Assembly: GCA_038501625.1 (NCBI GenBank) | Contig: JAZAYU010000114.1 | Location: forward strand, 2,000,934-2,064,933 | From: Corbicula japonica | Taxonomy: Eukaryota; Mollusca; Bivalvia; Venerida; Cyrenidae | DNA length: 64,000 nt | Reading direction: 5' to 3' | Shown: positions 1 through 12,315 of the stretch, one piece after another | How positions within the stretch are numbered: position 1 is the stretch's first letter | Layout: every line of letters begins with the position of its first letter | The notes under the pieces: generated by a model | The model's database searches: none | The model's input: only the letters and a program-made list of their open reading frames with translations | What the model was told of the DNA's origin: nothing | Translations under genes and position numbers: made by a program

Positions 1-3000
1 CAACCGTTCAGACAACACCGACCACCGTATCAACAACACCGACCACCGTTTCAACAACAACGACAACAGTTTTAACAACACCGACAACCGTTGCTACATC
101 GACCCCTTCTTCCCCACAAACAACAACCACTACAGGTATTCATAAAACGATTTTCAAAACGATTAATTTTTACATGGTCAGCAGTTGTATTTCGCACACA
201 TGCCGTAAAACCCATACAATGAACATAATCTGAATAATTCGTTTCTCAAAGACGGTTAATAATTTTATGACGTCATTGCATGAATTAATGCCCTTTGTCC
301 CAAGAAAGCTTTCCCGTGAGGCACCAAATTTAATATATTGTATGCAGTTTTTTTTTTTGCAAAGTCCATTTGAAATTAATATTGTCAAATTCCCTATGGT
401 TTTATCTCTGTATACCTATTTTTTCGTGACTAAACCCTATGTATCCTTTCAGGCCCCAGTACGACTCCTGCATGTGCCGATAAGCCTGGTGTCGACTGCC
501 AGATAATGGACAAATATCTTGGAATTTGTAGCCAGCCTGTACCCGCCACGGCATACTGTTTACTGTATTGTGGTCTATGTTGGCCCACTACAGCCTCATC
601 ACCTCCAACGACCAGCACACCAATTACTTCTACTACACAGTCATCCTCAACATCAACATCGTCGAGTACCTCCACAACATCATCACCTCTAGCTTCAACT
701 ACTACGATATCTTCCCCATCTACTACGTTTTCAAATTCAACGTCCAGTGCGGTTTCACAGACAACAATTTCACAGTCAAGTAGTCCAACATCAGCAAGCT
801 CGACAACTCCTTCTTCATCCTCAGGATCTTCGAGTAGTCACATGACTTCTTCGTCGCCAATAACAACTTTAATTGCCAATGCGACTAGTACCTTATCAAC
901 ACAGCCTCAGAGTTCATCCAGTTTATCAACGACTCCATCCAGCTCTGCTTCGACGCCAAATGCATGTTCAGACAAACAAGGCGTTGATTGTAATTTGCTG
1001 GACTCTCATTTGCACATTTGTCAAGATTTGGCCTCTGCGAAGTTATACTGCCAAAAGTACTGTGGTATTTGTGCTTCATCTACCACGCCACTGTCATTAA
1101 CATCAGGGACAACATCAACAGTTTCCACAACTTCTCCGTCAGTCACATCTTCGTCATCTGCCAGTACTTCAACATTAACCCAAACAACATCATCCCAATC
1201 CACCTCAGTTTCTACAACGACGCCATCATCTACGCAATCAGCTATGACATCATCAACTACGTCATCGACTGCTTCAACGCCAAATTCATGTACTGATGAC
1301 CCAGCTATAGACTGCCACTTAATGGACACTTATCTGAATATTTGCAAAAATCAAAATGCCTCTCAGATGTATTGTAGGAGTTTCTGCGGTCTTTGTGGAT
1401 CTAGTACAACAACACAATCCACTGCAACAACAGGTTCTTCTGCTCAGTCTTCTATCTCAACTGTCCAATCAATGACGAGCTCTGTGTCGCTAGCAAGTAC
1501 TCCAGTACCTTCAACTTCATCAGTACCACATTCTTCTTCGACAGTTTCCTCACCCTCCTCGGTTCTTTCGTCATCAACGTTAGCTATATCATCTTCATCT
1601 ACACCATCTTCGCCTCAGAGTTCTCCTCAGACTTCTTCTCTTGCTTCTACAACAACAGGGTGTGCAGACAAGCATTCTGTTGACTGCAACATGCTGAATA
1701 CATACCTCAATATATGTAAAGATCCGAACACTGCGGGCCTATACTGCCCATTGTACTGTGGATTATGTGGTTCAACGACCTTGTCCAGTCAAACTACAAG
1801 TGCCTCAAACTCTGCTAGTTCGTCTCCAGTAACTGGGTCAACTGGAGCAATATCATCGTCCAGTATGACAAGTTCCTCTTCATCTGTCTCTTCGTCGTTA
1901 AGTTCAGCTACTACTTCTTCGAGCGCTTCTTCTGTTGTTTCAAGTGTTTCAACAACACCGACCAGTGTTCCAACAACACCGACCACCGTTCCAACAACAT
2001 CGACATCAACAACAGTTCCAACTACGCCGACAACCGTTCCAACAACAGTGACAACAATTTTAACAACACTTCAGACCAGTGCATCAACTCTATCAGGTTC
2101 GTCATCAACGTCGCCAGCTAGTTCACCCACACCCTCTAGTTCTGGTGAGTTAAACATATTACTAACAAAAAAAAGAAATCGGACACTTTATAAATTTGAA
2201 CACTGTGACGATATTATGGTACACGAGAAGTTGTATGTACACGACCTATATATCGGTTTATCGCCGACATAAGATCGTATTTACAATGGCGACATATAAA
2301 TAACTGTTTATTGTTTGGCCAGATAAAGTTTCTACCATTTTGCATTATTACAAATTTGTATTAGTAGAAATAAGTATTTTTTGCCGTAAACATGCCTTAA
2401 GTTTTAGTTGTCATTTAAGGAAATTTGTAACTTTTGTTTGGTCGCCGACGACTCAATACCTGTTGCAATGGTTTTGTGACTACTTTTTTAAAATGTGCTT
2501 TACGCGTCAAAGAAATGACTGAAGTCGACGACAAACCGATAATAAAGACTCCTCGTTTACCGGTAACAGAATATCGCCTACTGTGTGAAAAAAGCATAAA
2601 ACTAAGACATTCTAATGGGTCGAATTCGCTGTCGCCGTGACGTTGCGGGTTCGCTTCCAGGTAGAGGCAATATCATTTGAAATTCACAGTAGCGCTATTT
2701 GTGCAGTGTGGCGGCTGTAAAAGGTCTCCCCGTACATATAGTCAGTACTGTTATCAGAAAAATAACCCGTTACCGATGTACAGTGACGATAACGTATATT
2801 AGGGCTATCCGATCAACCTTTTTTTTTTTTTGGGGGGGGGGGGGTTGTCTCGGTTAGCTCAATTGGTTGCGTCGTCGGAATTGCAAGGCTAGGCGCTGTT
2901 GCCGTGACGGTGCGGGTTCGCTCCCAGGTTGAGGCAATATCATTTCAAGATTTAAAACATCATCTTAAGGAAATTCAGTGGAAGATCAGTGGTCTAGGGG

Positions 3001-6000
3001 TAGAGCGTCGGACTCCAGATCCGGAGACGCGGGATCGAGTCCCATCGGGGATGAGGTTCTTCTGCAGTTTCCTCAATCCACATGCGAGTACTGGTTGGAA
3101 ACCCAGGAAACAGTCATCTAGCGTGATTAATATAAGTTGGAATAACTTGTTTCACAATCGATGTAAAACAAATAAGTTTAAACTAAGGAAACATAATAAT
3201 TCCCTTTTTCTTAAAAAAAAACGTTAAAATATAATACAGTGTATCAGGAATATCCACATCCATCAGACACAGTCTCTTAAGACAAGGCTTGACTTGAGCT
3301 TTTTGCGCCTCTACTTTGAAAAAGAAAATGAACAACCCATTAACTTGGTTTTGTGTTTTAATACTTAAATCTTTTGGTCACATACTAGTAATATACTTTG
3401 TCGTAGCAACCAGTTATCTTTATTTTCCACTTTAGTGTGTTGACCTGTACGGGGCGTTAAGATTCTTAATCACTAGATGTAGTTTAAAGCAAAAACAGTA
3501 TTGTGTAGTTAAAACATATCAGTTGTGCTTTATAGAGAAAAAGCTTAATACTGTTTCTTCTAAACAGTTCTGTGCCTTAACATTTAACCGCGTTGGTACT
3601 GAAGATAATATTTCGACAGACTCTGCTTACATGATTTTATTCTTCCAGTCTACTCAACAACTACGCTATCCTGCCAAGACAAACCTGGGGTTGACTGTCA
3701 CCAGCTCGATACATTTCTCGGCCTTTGCGCAAACCCAACAACAGCTGCACTGTATTGTCAGAAATACTGCGGCCTGTGTGGACCTTCCACAATAAAGAAA
3801 CTACTTACCACAGCAATGGGACCGACCACATCATTAGGCCAGACAACAACTGCGGGACAGACAACGTCGCCAGGCCAGACAACAACCGGAGGGAATACAA
3901 CTTCGCAAGGTCATACAACAACCGCGGGGCAGACAACGTCGCCGGGTCAGACCACAACCATGGGACAGACAACGTCGCCAGGTCAGACCACAACCATGGG
4001 ACAGACAACGTCGCCAGGTCAGACCACAACCATGGGACAAACAACGTCGCCGGGTCAGACAACAACCATGGGACAAACAACGTCACCAGGGCAGACAACA
4101 ACCATGGGACAAACAACGTCACCAGGGCAGACTACAACGGTGGGACAGACAACGTCGCCTGGTCAGACAACAACCGCGGGGCAGACAACTTCGCCAGGTC
4201 AGACCATAACCATGGGACAGTCAACGTCGCCAGGTCAGTCAACCATGGGACAGACAAAGTCGCCAGGTCAGACTACCAGCATGGGACAGACAACGTCGCC
4301 AGGTCAGACTACAACCATGGGGCAGACAACGTCGCCAGGTCAAACCACAACCATGGGACAGTCAACGTCACCGGGCCAGACTACCACCATTGGACAGTCA
4401 ACGTCGCAGGGTCAGACTACCACCATGGGACAGACAACGTCGCCAGGCCAGACTACAACCGTGGGACAGTCAACGTCACCGGGCCAGATTATCACCATGG
4501 GACAGTCAACGTCGCCGGGTCAGACTACAACCATGGGACAGACAACGTCGCTGGGTCAGACTACCACCATGGGACTGTCAACGTCGCCCGGTCAGACTAC
4601 AACCATGGGACACACAACTTCGCCAGGCCAGACTACAACCGTGGGACAGTCAACGTCGCCGGGCCAGACAACAACCATGGGACAGACAACTTCGCAAGGT
4701 CAGACAACAACCATGGGACAGACAACGTCGCCAGGCCAGACTACGACCATAGCACAGACAATGTCGCCAGGTCAGACTACCACCATGGGACAGACTTCGC
4801 CAGGTCAGACAACAACCATGGGACAGACAACGTCATCAGGTCAGACTACAACCATGGGACAGTCAACGTCGTCAAGCCAGACTACCACCATGGGACAGAC
4901 AACGTCGCCAGGTCAGACTACCACCATAGGACAGTCAACGTCGCCAGGTCAGACCACAACATTGGCACAGACTTCGTTGCCAGGTCAGACTTCCACCATG
5001 GGACAGTTAACGTCGTCAGGTCAGACTTCCACCATGGGACAGACCACGTCCTCGGGTCAGACTACAACCATGGGACAGTCAACGTCGTTAGGTTCCACTA
5101 CCACCATGAGACAGATAACGTCGCCAGGTCAGACTACCACCATGGGACAGACAACGCCGTCAGGTCAGACTTCCACCATGGGACAGTCAAAGTCGTCAGG
5201 TCAGACTTCCACCATGGGACAGACAACGTCCTTAGGTCAGACTTCCACCATGGTACAGACAACGTCGCCAGGGCAGACAACAAACATGGGACAGACGACG
5301 TCTCCAGGTCAGACCACAAGTATGGGACAGACAACGTCGCCAACTCAGACCACAACTATGGGACAGACAACGTCGCCAGGTCAGACCACAACATTGGCGC
5401 AGACTTCGTCGCCAGGTCAGACTACCACCATGGGACAGACAACGTCGCCAGGTCAGACAACAACCATGGGACAGACAACGTCGTCAGGTCAAACTACAAC
5501 CATGGGACAGTCAACGTCGTCAAGCCAGACTACCACCATGGGACAGACAACGTCGCCAGGTCAGACTACCACCATGGGACAGTCAACGTCGTCAGGTCAG
5601 ACTACCACCATGGGACAGACAACGTCGCCAGGTCAGACTACCACCATGGGACAGACAACGTCGCCAGGTCAGACTACAATCATGGGACCGTCAACGTCGT
5701 CAGGTCAGACTACCACCATGGGACAGACAACGTCGTCAGGTCAGACTACAACCATGGGACAGTCAACGTCGTCAGGTCAGACTTCCACCATGGGACAGAC
5801 AACGACGTCAGGTCAGACTACAACCATGGGACAGTTAACGTCGTCAGGTCAGACTTCCACCATGGGACAGTCAACGTCGTCAGGCCAGACTACCACTATG
5901 GGACAGACGTCGCCAGGTCAGACAACAACCATTGGACAGACAACGTCGTCAGGTCAGACTACAACTATGGGACAGACAACGTGGCCAGGTCAGACCACAA

Positions 6001-8303
6001 CTATAGGACAGACAACGTCGCCAGGTCAGACTACAACCATGGGACAGTCAACGTCGTCAAGCCAGACTACAACCATGGGACAGACTACGTCGGCAGGTCA
6101 GTCTACCACTATGGGACTGACAACGTCGCCAGGTCAGACTACAACCATGGGACAGACAACGTCGTCAGGTCAGACTACCACCATGGGACACACAACGTCT
6201 TTAGGTCAGACTACCATCATGGGACAGACAACGTCGCCAGGTCAGACCACAACCATGGGACAGACAACGTCGCCAACTCAGACCACAACTTTGGGACAGA
6301 CAACGTTGACAGGTCAGACCACAACAATGGGACAGACTACGTCGCCAGGTCAGACTACAACCATGGGACAGTCAACGTCGTCAGGCCAGACTACAACCGT
6401 AGGACAGACAACGTCGCCAGGTCAGACAACAACCATGGGACAGACAACGTCGCCAGGTCAGACTACCACCATGGGACAGACAACGTCGCCAGGTCAGACT
6501 ACCACCATGGGACAGACAACCTCGTCAGGTCAGACTACCACCATTGGACATACCACAACAATGGGTCCGACAACGTCGCCAGGTCAGACTATAGCCACGG
6601 GACAGACAACGTCGCCAGGTCAGACCACAACTTTGGGACAGACTTCGTCGCAAGGTCAGACTACAACCACGGGACAGACAACGTCGTCAGGTCAGACTAC
6701 CACCATGGGACAGACAACGTCGTCAGGTCAGACCACAACCATGGGACAGTCAACGTCGTCAGGCCAGACTACCACCATGGGACAGACAACGTCGCCAGGT
6801 CAGACTACAACCATGGGACAGACAACGTCGTCAGGCCAGACTACAACCATGGGACAAACAACGTCGCCAGGTCAGACAACAACCATGGGACAGACAACGA
6901 CGCCAGGTCAGACTACCACCATGGGACAGACAACCTCGTCAGGTCAGACTACCACCATTGGACATACCACAACCATGGGTCCGACAACGTCGCCAGGTCA
7001 GACTATAGCCACGGGACAGACAACGTCGCCAGGTCGGACCACAACTTTGGGACAGACTTCGTCGCAAGGTCAGACTACAACCACGGGACAGACAACGTCG
7101 TCAGGTCAGACTACCACCATGGGACAGACAACGTCGTCAGGTCAGACTACCACCATGGGACAGACAACGTCGTCAGGTCAGACCACAACCATGTTACAGA
7201 CAACTTCGCCAGGTCAGACAACAACCACGACACAGACAACGTCACCACGGCAGACTACAACCATGGGACAGACAACGTCTCCAGGTCAGTCTACAACCAT
7301 GGGACAGACAACTTCGCCAGGTCAGACAACAACCATGGGACAGACAACGTCGCCAGGTCAGACTACAACCATGGGACATACAACGTCGCAAGGTCAGACT
7401 ACAGCCATCGGACAGACAACGTCGCAAGGTCAGACTACAACCATGGGACAGACAACGTTGCCAGGTCAGTCCACAACCATGGGACAGACAACGCCAGGTC
7501 AAACCACAACCGTGGGACAGACAACGTCGCAAGGTCAGACCACAACCATGGGACAGACAACGTCGCCAGGTCAGACTACAACCATGGGACAGACAACGTC
7601 GCCGAGCCAGACCACAACTTTGGGACAGACAACGTCGCCGGGCCAGACCTCAACTGTGGGACAGACAACGTTGCCAGGTCAGACTACAACCATGGGACAG
7701 ACAACGTCACCAGGTCAGACCACAACCATGGGACAGACAACGTCGCCAGGCCAGACCACAACCATGGGACAGTCAACGTCACCAGGCCAGACCACAACCA
7801 TGGGACAGTCAACGTCGCCAGGCCAGACCACAACCATGGGACAGACAACGTCGCCAGGTCAGACAATAACCATGGGACAGACAACGTCGCCAGGTCAGAC
7901 TACAACCTTGGGACAGACAACGTCACCAGGTCAGACCACAAGCATGGGACAGACAACGTCGCCAGGTCAGACCACAACCGCTGGACAGACAACGTCGCCA
8001 GGTCAGACAACAACCATGGGGCAGATAACGTCGCCGGGTCAGACCACAACGATGGGACAAACACCCGCGTCAGGTCAGACCACAAACGCTGGACAGACAA
8101 CGTCGCCAGGTCAGACCACTGCCAGTAGTAGCACTTTAGCGGGAAATTCGCCAAGTTCTCCAACTTCTGTTTCAACAACTGCACCGTGTCAGGATGGTGT
8201 GGGTATAGACTGTGCGCTTTTAGACAAGTACTGGGGTGTTTGTAAGGATAAACAAACAGCAAAAGCTGCTGACTGTCTTAAGACTTGCCAGTTCTGTCAT
8301 TAA
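1..8303 (+). CDS. Secreted mucin-like protein with six ShKT-like domains (5' partial; exons 1-135, 453-2144, 3649-8303)
   Basis: The reading frame joins across two introns with GT..AG borders and stays open: 135/453 and 2144/3649, both phase 1. It gives about 2159 residues plus upstream sequence outside the window. Six modules each have six cysteines in the pattern C-x-D...D-C...Y-L-x-I-C...Y-C-x-x-Y-C-G-L-C. They lie at 473-580, 965-1072, 1289-1396, 1661-1768, 3672-3779 and 8187-8297, and match the ShKT cysteine framework. The linkers are almost pure Ser/Thr/Pro, and exon 3 carries a 12-residue repeat array, both expected of densely O-glycosylated mucins. The last module ends two codons before the stop. 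ShKT modules occur in toxins, metalloprotease tails and mucins; nothing here indicates a toxin or an enzyme. Inferred role: extracellular gel, mantle, byssal or mucosal secretion. The signal peptide would lie upstream of the window. The architecture is clear; the biological role is not. Confidence 0.88.
136..452 (+). other. Phase-1 intron of the ShKT/mucin gene
   Basis: It begins GTATTC after ...ACTACAG and ends TTTCAG at 447-452. The frame of the ShKT module downstream is only reached by this join. No other feature is seen in it. Confidence 0.85.
2628..2690 (+). mobile_element. SINE-like repeat, 3' fragment
   Basis: It contains GCGGGTTCGCTTCCAGG followed by TAGAGGCAATATCATTT. The same segment closes the fuller copy at 2795-2960 and the inverse copy near 12060. 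Only the B-box-like end is present, so this is a truncated copy. Confidence 0.6.
2795..2960 (+). mobile_element. tRNA-derived SINE-like repeat
   Basis: It starts at GGGCTATCCGATCAACC, then has a T12/G12 homopolymer tract. An A-box-like TTAGCTCAATTGG (2861-2875) and a B-box-like GGGTTCGCTCCC (2918-2930) follow. The same arrangement lies in reverse at 12060-12315, so it is a dispersed family. The head is too degenerate to assign an anticodon. Confidence 0.6.
2975..3165 (+). mobile_element. SINE with tRNA-Trp-like head
   Basis: The head (about 2984-3055) folds as a tRNA: anticodon stem TCGGA/TCCGG with loop CTCCAGA (anticodon CCA, Trp) and a B-box-like GGGATCGAGTCCC. The T stem has mismatches, so it is not a functional tRNA gene. 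The body contains GTACTGGTTGGAAACCCAGG, which closely matches the body of the SINE at 58149-58457 (GTACTGGTTAGAGACCCAGG). The shared body shows that SINEs with different tRNA heads share a central domain. Confidence 0.7.
3816..8130 (+). repeat. Coding 36-bp minisatellite (12-residue mucin repeat, about 120 copies)
   Basis: The unit encodes G-Q-T-T-S-P-G-Q-T-T-T-M, built from two 6-residue halves (GQTTSP and GQTTTM). Half units occur (GHTTTM near 6547 and 6961), so the period is really 18 bp. A segment around 6541-6680 recurs 414 bp later (6955-7095) with the same private variants, showing block duplication inside the array. Substitutions are mostly at P/S, T/S and M/L/V/A positions. The array stays in frame and runs into the last ShKT module. 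Length is probably polymorphic and prone to assembly collapse. Confidence 0.95.
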
Positions 8304-8428
8304 TACAGTGTTATTAAATTGGTGCTAATTGCTATTACTTCTTAACACTTCTATTCTTTCATTTCTTTTCGTCTGAAAAATATTCTGTCAACTCTAAATT
8401 TGATTTACACGGAGGGTTTCCCTTTGTT

Positions 8429-8434
8429 AATAAA
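8429..8434 (+). terminator. Polyadenylation signal AATAAA of the ShKT/mucin gene
   Basis: AATAAA lies 126 bp after the TAA stop at 8301-8303. A weaker ATTAAA is present about 12 bp after the stop. Confidence 0.55.
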
Positions 8435-8439
8435 GTTTG

Positions 8440-9852
8440 CTTCTCTCTTTACCCGTGCACACATAGAAACTATAGCAAGTAACTTATAACTAGACGATCA
8501 CGTGACAGACTTCGAAAGGACTTTGATATGAACTTATCTCTGGATCTGCACTGTTTTGTGCTATGATAAGCTGCTTTTAATTACAAAAATACAGCTGCAT
8601 TAAAACAGAAAGAAATTTTGGGACCAAACGGGTATATTTTCACAATGGCATTAACCTAGTTCATGGATGTATTTTTAACTTTAAAAAAATATGATAATGA
8701 ATGTTTTTAAAATGGATGCCGATAAACTTAAATAATCTACTGGACAGGTGATATGCATGTATTCAGATATAATTAAACTAAACAATATTTCATCCAAACA
8801 AGTTAATCTTCGATCAAAGAGACAACTATTTAAGGTAATGTGTAGAAAATATTGTATTGTCCATTAATGTTTTAAGCATACACTATATTGTCTCACCGTG
8901 TTTCATTCTTGGTTCTTATTAAACAGTTGAATGTATTTTATGCCGAACTAAGCGAATAAAAGTGTTCGAATCAAAAATAAACATGCCAAAACAGTTTGCT
9001 TTACATTCGAGTTGTTTTACATTTATGATTATTTATTCTTAAAGGTAATATTCCAGCATCCGTAAAACCAACATTTAGTGCTGAAACCCGATTTCTTGAC
9101 GGTTAAAAAGGGAAATCATTCCATGTTTGGATAAAGTTGCAAAAATATTCTTTTATATGTCAGTATATGCTGTGATTGTTATAATCTATACCCCAAACAC
9201 GAAGTGGGTGGCATATAAAGTTGCGGTCGTATGTACATTATCCGCCTCCAGATCTTGTGGCATCAACTCCTCATTTACTATCCAGAGGATTTTTGCAATC
9301 TGAACTCATCGGACAGTGTCTACACACCATCTCTCTGATGTACGTAGGGACGCGCCATCTTGGATTTTGGGACTACTTTTAGCAACAAGATGGCGGCCCC
9401 CATGGTCATTCTCAAATATTTTCTATTTTTTTAACATAATTGTTGCTGTTTTAATGTAACTTGAGCTTTTAATCTCTGCAATGAAACTTGAACGCATTGT
9501 TCGAACGGCGCCATGTTTGTTTACTATCCGAAAGAACTATATTTTAGCGTAGGCGTTTTGGGTTAGACATATCCTTCCACCAGATACATCCGAGGCACGA
9601 TCGCCGATTAGGCGGAATTGGCCGAGTAGTTCCGATTGAGGATTTTTGATGATCTGTCAGAATATGAAGATTTTTTTCCTGAGACAATTTTACCAGAATT
9701 ATTGCCCTTTGTTTATTTCAATAAAAATGTCTTCAACTCTTCATTTACTATTAAACGAATTCCTTTCAAAGTTAAATACATTATAAGACATGATGTGTAG
9801 ATAGTCGTAAAGAAATGATTTTTTTTTCTGAAACTATTTTATCATAGCAAGA
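8440..9852. other. Intergenic stretch without recognised genes
   Basis: AT-rich, with no ORF of note. A piece at about 9190-9660 looks like old dispersed repeat; it includes the inverted pair CGCCATCTTGG (9352) and CAAGATGGCG (9386). Confidence 0.5.
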
Positions 9853-10273
9853 ACACATCCTCGTACCAGCTCTCCCAAGTACAGGTAGCGCTCACACATA
9901 CAGCTCACGGTAAATTATTTTAGAGGAGAGGTGGTGTAAGTATTTCGTTTGTATCTCCGGGAATTCAAACCCTTCTAAGAAATGAAACATTTCAGCGATC
10001 TGGTGAATAAATAATGACTATGTTCTTCAAGTGTCACAACATTTCATTTTTAAATAAACAAACTACGGCGAGTTATTATCTAGTTATTCATTGTCGTGTT
10101 TCTCACATAATTATATATTTAGCAGTCGGTGAACACGTGAATATAGTAACAGCTGTTTCATAGTTAATCACCTGCTTTCCTCGTGCCTAATCCCACATTC
10201 CATTGACCGTTAACGAAAAATACAGTTTTTCGAGGGGTCATTGAAAGAATGAACTATTGTAGTAGATTTGTAC

Positions 10274-10350
10274 CAGCGGCCTCGGTAGCTCAATTGGTAG
10301 AGCGTTGGCTAGGTGAACCGGAGGTCCGAGGTTCGAATCCTGGTCGAGGA
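10274..10350 (+). tRNA. tRNA-like sequence, probably relic or SINE head
   Basis: A 6/7 bp acceptor pairing (GCCTCGG with TCGAGGA), a perfect D stem (GCTC/GAGC) and the B box GGTTCGAATCC are present. The anticodon stem has a mismatch and the loop lacks U33, leaving an uncertain GGT or GTG anticodon. A functional gene is unlikely. Confidence 0.4.
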
Positions 10351-10439
10351 TACTCCTTCCATCCCAAATCTGCCACACAATCAAGGGGTCGATGCAAAAA
10401 AATGATGTATTTAAATGGCTATGTGTAATCTATTGTGGG

Positions 10440-11838
10440 ATCAGTGCAATAATTAACTATAGTGACATTAGTGCGAAAATGAACTAACCAGAGTTCAGAG
10501 CCATAATGAACTATCAAGGTTCATTGCAATAATGAACTATCGTGGGATCGTTGCAAAAATGTACTATCGGGTGCTCAGTGCAATAATGAATTATCAAAAG
10601 CTTAGTGCAATAATGAACTGTCAACACTTAGTGCAAGAATGAACTATCGATAGTTTAATTCAAAAATGAACTATCAAGGCTCTGTGCAATAATGAACTGT
10701 CAACACTTCGTGCAAAAATGAACTATCAAGGCTCAGTGTAAAAATGAACTATCAAGGCTCAGCACATTAATGAACTATCAAGACTCAGTGCAATGATGAA
10801 CTATCGAGAGCTCAGTCCAATAATGAACTATCAAGGCTTAGTGCAAAAATGAACTATCAATGCTTAGCGCAATAATGAACTATCAAGACTCAGTGCAATA
10901 ACGAACTATCCAGACTCAGCGCAATAATGCACTATCGAGAGTTCAGTGCAAAAATGCACTATCGAGTGCTCAGTGCAATAATGAACTATCAAGACTGAGC
11001 GCAATAATGAACTATTATCAAGACTCAGTGCAAAAATGCACTATCGAGTGCTCAGTGCAATAATGAACTATCAAGACTCAGTGCAATAATGAACTATTAT
11101 CAAGACTCAGTGCAATAATGAACTATCAAGACTCAGTGCAATAATGCACTATCGACAGCTCAGTGCAATAATGCACTATCGAGAGCTCAATGCTATAATG
11201 AACTATGAAGGCTCGTTGCAATAATGAACTATGAAGGCTCGTTGCAATAATGCACTATCGAGAGCTCAGTGCAATAATGAACTATCAAGGCTCAGTGCAA
11301 TAATGAACTATGAAGACCCGGTGCAATAATGAACTATAAAGGCTCAGTGCAATAATGCACTATCGAGAGCTCAATACAATAATGCACTATCGAGAGCTCA
11401 ATGCAATAATGCACTATCGAGAGCTCAATGCAATAATGAACTATCAAGGTTCGGTGCAATAATGAACAATCAAGGCTCAGTGCAATAATGAACTATCGAG
11501 TGCTCAATGCAATAATGAACTATTAAGGCTCGGTGCAATAATGAACTATCAAGGCTCGGTGCAATAATGAACTATCAAGGCTCGGTGCAATAAAGAACTA
11601 TCAAGGCTCAGTGCCATAATGAACTATAAAGGCTCAGCGCAATAATGAACTATCAAGGCTCAGTGCAATAATGCACTATCGAGAGCTCAGTGCAATAACG
11701 AACTATCAAGGCTCAGTGCAAAATGAACTATCAAGGCTCAGCGCAATAATAAACTATCAAGACTCAGTGCAGTATTGAACTATCAAGGCTCAGTGCAATG
11801 ATGAACTATCAAGGCTCAGTGCAATAATGAACTATCAT
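10440..11838 (+). repeat. 26-bp minisatellite, about 50 copies
   Basis: The consensus is built on CAATAATGAACTATC followed by AAGGCTCAGTG. A variant arm GAGAGCTCAGTG makes 28-bp units, and another has CACTATC for AACTATC. Variant types are interspersed, consistent with unequal exchange. A five-copy block of the same repeat in opposite orientation lies at 14176-14310. Confidence 0.93.
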
Positions 11839-12059
11839 ACAAACGAAATACTTACACCACATCTCCTCTAAAATTATTTACCGTGAGCTGTATTTGGGAA
11901 TGCCACCTGTACTTACTAGAGCCGGTACCAGGATGTGAAGAACATTCATGATTGAAATTAAATACCAGATTTCCATTATCTACATACAGAAAGAATGAAA
12001 AGCTTAAACGTTCGATTGTTATTTTAATTGTCGATGGTAACGATGAGTACTTTAAAATA

Positions 12060-12315
12060 AATAAGAAATGATATGCCTCTACCTGGGAGCGAACCCGCGC
12101 CGTCATGGCGTCAGCGCCCAGCCCTGCAATTCCGACATCGCAACCGGGACAACCCCAAGAAAAGGTTGATCGGATAGCCCTGATATACGAGAGTACGAAT
12201 TGATATATGTGCGTCAGCGCCCAGCCCTGCAATTCCGACATCGCAACCGGGACAACCCCAAGAAAAGGTTGATCGGATAGCCCTGATATACGAGAGTACG
12301 AATTGATATATGTGC
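12060..12315 (-). mobile_element. SINE-like repeat with a 103-bp tandem duplication
   Basis: On the - strand this matches the family at 2795-2960 (GGGCTATCCGATCAACC ... GCGGGTTCGCTCCCAGG). Bases 12108-12210 are repeated almost exactly as 12211-12313, so the 5' part is present twice with a single B-box end. Confidence 0.65.

Larger units (their letters stand above)
2145..3648 (+). other. Phase-1 intron of the ShKT/mucin gene, carrying SINE copies
   Basis: It begins GTGAGT at 2145 and ends TTCCAG at 3643-3648. Joining codon base G at 2144 to 3649 puts the ShKT module at 3672 in the same frame as the long repeat array. The intron holds three tRNA-derived repeat pieces between 2628 and 3165; the rest is AT-rich without recognisable genes. 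Confidence 0.88.
9853..11946. mobile_element. Inverted-repeat element carrying a 26-bp minisatellite
   Basis: About 95 bp at 9853-9946 reappear as a reverse complement at 11842-11946. Shared blocks include CACATCCT.GTACC.GCTCT, AAGTACAGG and TACAGCTCACGGTAAAT, then TTTTAGAGGAGA and GTGTAAGTATTTCGTTTGTAT. Between the arms lie ~490 bp of unique sequence, a tRNA-like segment and the minisatellite. This resembles bivalve miniature elements with internal tandem repeats. No transposase is present, so any mobility would be non-autonomous. Confidence 0.65.

Noticed and set aside
7242..7884. Minus-strand ORFs over the mucin array
   Set aside because: Antisense shadows of the repeat.
3725..8128. 1467-codon ORF in the alternative frame of the mucin array
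   Set aside because: It has no flanking domain or splice logic. The array length unit is a multiple of three and lacks stops, so the frame stays open passively.
10274..10350. Functional tRNA gene
   Set aside because: Anticodon stem mismatch and missing U33.
10440..11838. CRISPR-like array
   Set aside because: There are no unique spacers; it is a head-to-tail minisatellite in a eukaryotic genome.
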